Source of the DNA: Gallionella sp.
Lineage (GTDB): Bacteria > Pseudomonadota > Gammaproteobacteria > Burkholderiales > Gallionellaceae
NCBI GenBank assembly: GCA_028707275.1
Contig: JAQTUP010000001.1
Location: 729,945 to 793,944, forward strand
Reading direction: 5' to 3'
Length of the DNA: 64,000 nt
Shown here: positions 58,700-64,000 of the stretch, piece by piece
How positions within the stretch are numbered: the first letter of the stretch is position 1
Layout of the letters: each line of letters begins with the position of its first letter
Notes under the pieces: model-generated
What the model saw: the letters and a program-made list of their open reading frames with translations, nothing else
The model's database searches: none
Told to the model about the DNA's origin: nothing
Position numbers and translations under genes: made by a program

Positions 58700-59179
58700 A
58701 TGAAAAAAATTCTGGCAGCAATCATCGTTAGTGGCACGTTTGCAGCCATTCCGGCCTCGGCTGAACCTTATGTGGGCGCAGGTCTTGGTCTGTCGAGAAC
58801 GGATGCACGCAACACATCGACAAAACTTCTGGCCGGATTCCAGGCATCCCAGAATTTCGGCGTTGAAGTAGCGTACAACAATTTCGGCGGCTACCGTGGT
58901 GCAACGGCAACTGCGTGGTCTGTCGCCATGACCGGCACGCTGCCGATCAATCCTGAATGGGACATCCTGGCTAAACTGGGCGCAACTGAAAACCGCACGA
59001 CAATGCCAGGATCGGGGCGCCAATCAGACCTGTTGCTGGGTCTGGGCGCGGGTTACAACATCAACAAAAATGTTGCGGTGCGTTTTGAGTATGAAGATTT
59101 CGGCAAATTACCGGCAGATAACCTGGGTAATCGCTGGAGAGCCACCAACTGGAGTCTTAACGGCAAGTATTCGTTCTGA
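58700..59179 (+). CDS. Small outer-membrane beta-barrel protein (OmpA-like/OmpW-like fold)
   Basis: The 159-residue product has signal peptide MKKILAAIIVSGTFAAIPASA, then alternating strands (AEPYVGAGLGLSRT, FGVEVAYNNFGGY, SDLLLGLGAGYNINKNVAVRFEYED) ending in an aromatic LNGKYSF. An eight-strand barrel is likely. It is a possible cell-surface or stress protein; the family name is uncertain. Confidence 0.75.
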   Translation: MKKILAAIIVSGTFAAIPASAEPYVGAGLGLSRTDARNTSTKLLAGFQASQNFGVEVAYNNFGGYRGATATAWSVAMTGTLPINPEWDILAKLGATENRTTMPGSGRQSDLLLGLGAGYNINKNVAVRFEYEDFGKLPADNLGNRWRATNWSLNGKYSF

Positions 59180-59209
59180 TCAAACGCCACCGACCTCAAG
59201 GTCGCGCCT

Positions 59210-59237
59210 GGCGTGGTGGCATCCCCGCCACCACGCC
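59210..59237. terminator. Hairpin between convergent genes
   Basis: GGCGTGGTGG and CCACCACGCC form a 10-bp stem with an 8-nt loop. It may end both the 58700 gene and the yihY-like gene on the other strand. Confidence 0.55.
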
Positions 59238-59272
59238 CGGACGCCGCCCTTAGGCGCACACCGGTCGCCTGT

Positions 59273-60295
59273 CTATTTCCGTGTTATCCGCGCCATTTCC
59301 TCAAAGCGCCGCCGCTCAGGCTGCAAGCTGCCAAACCACAGTGCGTAATGCCGCGTGAACTCCGCCCCCAGAAAGAAAATCTGTGCCGAGTAGTACACCC
59401 ATAACAGCAATGCGATCAGCGATCCTGCGGCGCCAAAGCCCGAGGCCACGCCGCTGCTGCCCAGGTACAGGCCGATCGCATATTTCCCGAGACTAAAGAG
59501 TCCGGCCGTAAACACAGCACCTGTCCACACATCGCGCCACGACAGCGGTGCGTCCGGCAAGGTCTTGTAAATAATGGCAAACATACAGGCGATTACACAA
59601 AATGAGACAAGGGATGACGCCGTCGCGAGTATGGCCACAGAACCGCCCAGCATCCCGCCCACGTAGCGTTCAGCCATAGCCAGCACGGCGCTCACCACCA
59701 AAGACACCAGCATCAAAAAGGCCAGGACTATCACCATGGCAAAGGACAACAAACGCGTCCTGAGCAGCACGCTGAAAACGGAACGCTGACTGGTATCGAC
59801 CCCCCACAGCTCGTCCAGACTCCCCTTGAGTTCTACGAAAACCGTGGTTGTACCCAGCAACAACATGACACTCGCGATGAGGGTAGCCAGCAGTCCGGAC
59901 GCGGGGTCCTGCGCCGAGGCCAGCAGCGCCTGAATGGCGCGCGCGCCATTGATTCCGACCAGCCCCTCTACCTGCGCCACTATTTCGCCCTGAGCCGCTT
60001 CAGCACCAAAGACGTAAGCTGCGGCCGCGATGGCCAACACCAGAATAGGCGTCATGGAAAACAGGGTATAGAAGGCAAGCGCCGCGCCCTTGCTCGACGC
60101 GCGGTGATCGATCCAGGATTTTACTGACTCGATCAGTACAATTTTCAAACGCCGAAGCCAGTCAGGCATGGCATGGATGAAGTAATAAAACAGTCTGCGA
60201 AGGACAGGCTTGCGCACCCTTTTGCAGGCTTTGGCCGGTTCGTTCTGAACTTGCTCGACAACAGGATCGGCAACGGGCACTCGTTCTTGCCTCAT
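59273..60295 (-). CDS. YihY/UPF0761 (BrkB-type) membrane protein
   Basis: The 340-residue product has six membrane helices (from SSKGAALAFYTLFSMTPILVLAIA to LIALLLWVYYSAQIFFLGAEF) with the family's PDAPLSWRDVWTGA. ATG 60295 has GGAG 8 bp upstream, so the frame from 60424 is shortened by 43 residues. It was once called ribonuclease BN; that name does not apply to this family. Confidence 0.9.
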   Translation of the reverse strand: MRQERVPVADPVVEQVQNEPAKACKRVRKPVLRRLFYYFIHAMPDWLRRLKIVLIESVKSWIDHRASSKGAALAFYTLFSMTPILVLAIAAAAYVFGAEAAQGEIVAQVEGLVGINGARAIQALLASAQDPASGLLATLIASVMLLLGTTTVFVELKGSLDELWGVDTSQRSVFSVLLRTRLLSFAMVIVLAFLMLVSLVVSAVLAMAERYVGGMLGGSVAILATASSLVSFCVIACMFAIIYKTLPDAPLSWRDVWTGAVFTAGLFSLGKYAIGLYLGSSGVASGFGAAGSLIALLLWVYYSAQIFFLGAEFTRHYALWFGSLQPERRRFEEMARITRK

Positions 60296-60579
60296 GGTTG
60301 ATTCTCCAAAGATACCTGCCGCCTCAAGAGCGGAGGGTGATAAGTTGCAAAGGATGCCCCTGCACGCCCGAATCAGGGCTTGCCGTTCGCCGCGCAGGCT
60401 CCAGGGCAACGATCTTACGCCCAAAATCCATGGTCATTGTTTCCTTTTCGCGACAGACTTTCTGTTCGGCAGTGCACGGAGCGCCAACGATCAGATTTTG
60501 GTAAAAAAACCGGATACGTGAGTCTCGGACGCGGTACAGTATGCCTCCCGTTCAATTACGTTCTACAAGGGACAACACC

Positions 60580-61608
60580 GTGGAAAAACGCTTCATCTAT
60601 ATCGCGCAACTTGTGTCCATATTCGTGCTCTCGGCCGGTTGCTTCATGGTGCTCAGGCCATTTCTGGCCGCATCGTTGCTGGGTGTGGTGGTCTGCGTCT
60701 CGACCTGGCCGCTTTATCTTTGGTTATTGAAAAAACTGAAGGGACGGCAAAATCTGGCTGCATTTGTCATGACACTGTCGCTGGTGCTGGTGCTCATCCT
60801 GCCGCTGGCACTGGTAGCCTACAGCCTGGCAGATGACGTGACCGCCACCTACAACTGGATCAGACAAGCCGTCGACGCCGGCATGCCCGCACCGCCTGCC
60901 TGGTTAAAAGGATTGCCGGTAATCGGCGAATCCATCTCAAACTACTGGCAGCTTCTGGCGACTAACCATACTGAGCTGGTCGCGCTGGAAAAACGCCTGC
61001 TGGAGCCTGTCAAAAATTTCCTGCTGGCAGCTGGCATCCTGCTGGGACAAGGGGTCATGCAAATGAGCCTGGCGGTCTTCGTCAGTTTTTTCTTATATCG
61101 CAACGGAGAGGCCTTGCTGCACTTTCTTAACATGGCGATGAATCGGGTGATCGGCTCTCGCACAACGAAGGTGCTTGAAATCATCAACAACACCATGCGG
61201 GGCGTCATGCACGGACTGCTGGGAACCGCACTGGCGCAGGGGCTGGTAGCCACAGCCGGGTTTATCATCGCAGGCGTGCCCGCCGCCATGCTGCTAGGCC
61301 TGGCAACCTCCTTCCTGTCACTGATCCCGGTGGGGCCGCCCATCATATGGACAGGCGCTGTCGCCTGGCTGCTCTACCAGGGCAGCGTGGGCTGGGCGAT
61401 TTTTATGGGACTGTGGGGATTTTTCCTGATCAGCGGCGTGGACAATGTGTTAAAACCGCTGATCATCAGCCGCAACAGCAACCTGCCCTTTATCCTGATT
61501 TTATTCGGCGTGATGGGCGGGGTACTCGCCTTCGGCTTCGTCGGCATCTTCATCGGCCCCACCCTGCTGGCCATAGGCTTCAGCCTGACACAGGAGTGGG
61601 CGGCCTAG
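60580..61608 (+). CDS. AI-2E transporter family (PerM-like) permease
   Basis: The product has about 342 residues from GTG 60580, with AAGGGA 8 bp upstream; ATG 60541 is in frame but lacks a site. It has seven to eight membrane helices, with the family's VTATYNWIRQAVDAG periplasmic part and the C-terminal FGFVGIFIGPTLLAIGFSL. Substrate is unknown; some members export autoinducer-2, others act as Na+/H+ antiporters. Confidence 0.88.
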   Translation: MEKRFIYIAQLVSIFVLSAGCFMVLRPFLAASLLGVVVCVSTWPLYLWLLKKLKGRQNLAAFVMTLSLVLVLILPLALVAYSLADDVTATYNWIRQAVDAGMPAPPAWLKGLPVIGESISNYWQLLATNHTELVALEKRLLEPVKNFLLAAGILLGQGVMQMSLAVFVSFFLYRNGEALLHFLNMAMNRVIGSRTTKVLEIINNTMRGVMHGLLGTALAQGLVATAGFIIAGVPAAMLLGLATSFLSLIPVGPPIIWTGAVAWLLYQGSVGWAIFMGLWGFFLISGVDNVLKPLIISRNSNLPFILILFGVMGGVLAFGFVGIFIGPTLLAIGFSLTQEWAA

Positions 61609-61645
61609 GCCGGATCCATTCAGTAAAATTATGTACCGGACACCA

Positions 61646-64000
61646 TCATCTCCGTGATGACTGGTATAGCGCCGTTATTCCCACCTCGACTTCATGTTCC
61701 TGGCGGTCGTCGATAAGCGGAATGATATTGCCGTCGCACTCGATGCCATCCTGCGTCACGCGGATCATCTGCCCAGACTGTTCGCCGATGCGCTTGACAG
61801 TAATATGGTAGACGGTCTCGCGATAACGGTAGTGGATTTTGTACTCATCCCAGTGGGCCGGGATACATGGCGCCACGCGCAGATGATCCACTTCCAGTTG
61901 CAGGCCCAGCAAGGTTTCCACGCTCAGCCTGTACATCCAGCCCGCAGCACCGGTATACCAGGTCCAGCCGCCCCGGCCCGTGTGGGGCGCGGCTCCATAG
62001 ATGTCCGCGCTCATGACATAAGGCTCGACCTTGTAGCATTCGATTCCGGCAGGTGTACTGCCATGATTGACGGGATTGATCATGGAGAACAATTCCCACG
62101 CGCGTTCACTGTCACCCATCATGGCAAACGCTGTCGTGGCCCAGATCGCGGCATGGGTATATTGGCCGCCATTCTCGCGCACGCCGGGCACGTAGCCCTT
62201 GATATAGCCGGGCTCAAGATCCGATATATCGAAAGGCGGTGCGAGTAGCTGCATTAACTGCGCATCGCGTCGCACCAGGCGTTGATCGACCGCTGCCATC
62301 GCCTGACGGGCGCGTATTGGATCGCCGCCGTGTGAGATGACCGCCCAGCTCTGGCTGATCGAATCGATCTGGCATTCGTCGTTACCGGACGAACCCAGGG
62401 GGGTGCCATCGTCGAAATAGGCGCGCCGATACCATGCGCCGTCCCAGGCATGAGCCTCGATGCTGCCGCGCAATTGCGCAGCCTGTCCGCTGCAAACCTC
62501 GGCAAAGGCCGTATCGTCACGTCCCAGCGCCAGGCCGGTAAACAATTGAAGGTTTTCGTACAGAAACCACGCCAGCCAGACGCTCTCGCCCCGGCCGTCA
62601 CGGCCAACGAGATTCATGCCATCGTTCCAGTCGCCGCTGCCCATCAGCGGCAATTGATGCGAGCCAAAGCGCAAGCCATGTTTGATGGCACGCACACAAT
62701 GTTCATACAGGCTTGCAAGCTCAGACGAACGTTGCGGCTGGTCGTAATAAGCCTCCTCGTTCGGGTTCAGTTCGCGCCCTTCCAGAAAATGAACTGGCTG
62801 ATCGAGTACGCCTGTGTCGCCGGTCGCCAGCACATAACGGCAGGTAGCATAAGGCAACCACAGATAGTCGTCGGAGAAATGAGTACGCACCCCTTGTCCG
62901 TTGGGCGGATGCCACCAGTGTTGCACATCGCCCTGAAGGAACTGGCGCTCGGCGCTACGGATCAACTGTTCGCGAGCCAGCCAGGGTGCAGCGTGGATCA
63001 GCGCCATGGTGTCCTGCAATTGATCGCGAAAACCGTAGGCGCCGCCGGACTGATAATATCCGCTGCGACCCCACACTCTGCACGACAGGGTCTGGTACAC
63101 CAGCCAGCCGTTAACCATCACGTCCATCGCAGGATCCGGCGTCTCCACATGCACCGCGCCCAAAATATGGTTCCAGTGTTCCCACACGGCTTCCAATGCC
63201 TGCCGTGCGCGAATCGGCCCACAGAAACGCTGGATGAAATGCTGCGCTTCTTCGCTGCTGCGGGCGGCGCCAAACACGAACACGATCTCGCGCTCCTGTC
63301 CTTCGGCCAATTCGACCTGGGTCTGTATCGCGGCGCACGGGTCAAGAGCCGCACCCGTCCTGCCTGACAAACGCTTGCGGCGCATCGCAGCAGGACTGGT
63401 CAGCGAACCGTTGCGGCCGATGAATTCGGTACGGTTTCCGGTCACCGACCGGTCCGGCTCGCTAACCTGAGCAAACACGACCCGATTGGCGCACTCGCGG
63501 CCATAGGCATTGCGGGCAAACAGTGCGCCGCTGTGCGGGTCCGTTTCAGTCACGATATGCATCATATTGGCGTGTCGCCACTCACCTAGCACCAGTTCCC
63601 AATACCCGGTCAGCGACATTTGACGCGCACGCCCGGATTCGTTGCGCAGCTTGACCACCACGAATTTCACCGGCGCATCCATGGCGACGTAGGTGTACAG
63701 CTCCGAGGCGATGCCGGCTTCGTAATGTTCGAACACGCTGTAGCCAAACCCGTGCCGACAGACATAGCCGGATCGGCCGCACGCGGGCAAGGGCGTCGGC
63801 GACCAGAAAGCCCCGGTTTCCTCATCGCGAATATAGACCGCCTCACCGCTACTGTCGCTGAGCGGATCGTTGTGCCAGGTGGTGAGCCGAAACTCGTGCG
63901 CGTTTTCCACCCAGGTATACGCGCTCCCGCTCTCGCTGACGACGGTGCCGATATGCGGGCTGGCGATGACGTTGACCCACGGCGCAGGCGTAGTCTGGCC
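61646..64000 (-). CDS. NdvB-type GH94 protein (cyclic beta-1,2-glucan synthase C-terminal part), 5' end outside window
   Basis: The frame is open to the right edge (PAPWVNVIASPHIGTVVSES is present upstream of the GTG at 63910), so about 785 residues of a longer protein are seen. They match the carbohydrate-binding and GH94 parts of cyclic glucan synthases: NAHEFRLTTWHNDPLSDSSG, QSGGAYGFRDQLQDTMAL, HHWWHPPNGQGVRTHFSDD-like, MGSGDWNDGMN with the acid Asp, and GGQYTHAAIW. This domain trims the chain by phosphorolysis to set ring size. Periplasmic cyclic glucans help in osmotic adaptation. Confidence 0.9.
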   Translation of the reverse strand, partial: GQTTPAPWVNVIASPHIGTVVSESGSAYTWVENAHEFRLTTWHNDPLSDSSGEAVYIRDEETGAFWSPTPLPACGRSGYVCRHGFGYSVFEHYEAGIASELYTYVAMDAPVKFVVVKLRNESGRARQMSLTGYWELVLGEWRHANMMHIVTETDPHSGALFARNAYGRECANRVVFAQVSEPDRSVTGNRTEFIGRNGSLTSPAAMRRKRLSGRTGAALDPCAAIQTQVELAEGQEREIVFVFGAARSSEEAQHFIQRFCGPIRARQALEAVWEHWNHILGAVHVETPDPAMDVMVNGWLVYQTLSCRVWGRSGYYQSGGAYGFRDQLQDTMALIHAAPWLAREQLIRSAERQFLQGDVQHWWHPPNGQGVRTHFSDDYLWLPYATCRYVLATGDTGVLDQPVHFLEGRELNPNEEAYYDQPQRSSELASLYEHCVRAIKHGLRFGSHQLPLMGSGDWNDGMNLVGRDGRGESVWLAWFLYENLQLFTGLALGRDDTAFAEVCSGQAAQLRGSIEAHAWDGAWYRRAYFDDGTPLGSSGNDECQIDSISQSWAVISHGGDPIRARQAMAAVDQRLVRRDAQLMQLLAPPFDISDLEPGYIKGYVPGVRENGGQYTHAAIWATTAFAMMGDSERAWELFSMINPVNHGSTPAGIECYKVEPYVMSADIYGAAPHTGRGGWTWYTGAAGWMYRLSVETLLGLQLEVDHLRVAPCIPAHWDEYKIHYRYRETVYHITVKRIGEQSGQMIRVTQDGIECDGNIIPLIDDRQEHEVEVGITALYQSSRR

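Noticed and set aside
60463..60478. Possible further dyad TGTTCG-GCAG-TGCACG before the PerM-like gene
   Set aside because: The right half has two mismatches and no -10 fits the expected distance, so it was not counted among the ten.
62450..63367. 305-residue plus-strand ORF
   Set aside because: It is antisense to the GH94 gene; no family features.

Overview
The window looks like chromosome of a Gram-negative betaproteobacterium, probably of the Nitrosomonadales/Gallionellaceae kind. This is inferred from gene families (DUF1840, VF530-like, DUF3309, DUF3096, MipA, STAS-MlaE fusion, YqjDEK, a divergent type II secretion locus) and overall composition; no rRNA, tRNA, CRISPR array or prophage was seen. 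Two genes run off the ends: a repetitive coiled-coil protein on the left and an NdvB-type GH94 protein on the right.

Layout. 1-7.6 kb: the coiled-coil protein, then a five- or six-gene plus-strand operon for an MCE/Mla-type lipid transporter (STAS-permease, ATPase, MCE protein, auxiliary lipoprotein), a helical protein and an ABC1/UbiB-type kinase. 7.6-12.8 kb: envelope quality control and housekeeping (HtpX, VF530-like, an aberrant pseudouridine synthase, NfeD plus SPFH, an MtfA-like peptidase between two paralogous small proteins, DUF1840). 12.9-16.5 kb: minus-strand envelope proteins (MipA-like, coiled coil, BON lipoprotein, OmpA). 16.5-32 kb: a secreted-surface region with two DUF3494 ice-binding-type proteins (one with Ig-like repeats) and a four-gene DUF11-like cluster ending in a very large outer-membrane protein. 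Inside it lies a small accessory patch (VapBC, DUF1643, a zinc-finger protein, MITE-like and other repeats). 32-39 kb: a dense set of small stress/envelope proteins (DUF3096, glycine zipper, lmo0937, SlyB-like, OmpA, DUF4398, DUF3309, BON, DUF883/YqjE/YqjK). 39.4-47.3 kb: a predicted small RNA, a Crp/Fnr-type regulator and four PAS/two-component genes. 47.4-58.6 kb: a complete set of structural type II secretion genes in two convergent blocks, gspGHIJKLMN (+) and gspFEDC (-). 58.7-64 kb: a small beta-barrel protein, YihY, an AI-2E-family permease and the GH94 gene.

The main discovery is a shared 16-bp dyad, TGTnCG-N4-CGCACA, found at ten intergenic places. It precedes the small-protein genes, the surface genes, the Crp-like gene itself, the predicted small RNA and both blocks of the type II secretion system. 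At most sites a -10-like hexamer starts 28.5-30.5 bp from the dyad centre, as in class II CRP/FNR promoters. The CRP-like geometry, with A replaced by C in the half-site, and the nearby CRP-family gene suggest a single regulon linking envelope stress proteins, secretion and a C-rich-loop small RNA. A second unusual feature is 7-bp repeat arrays inside the leader-peptide codons of gspH, gspI and gspJ, which could allow phase variation.
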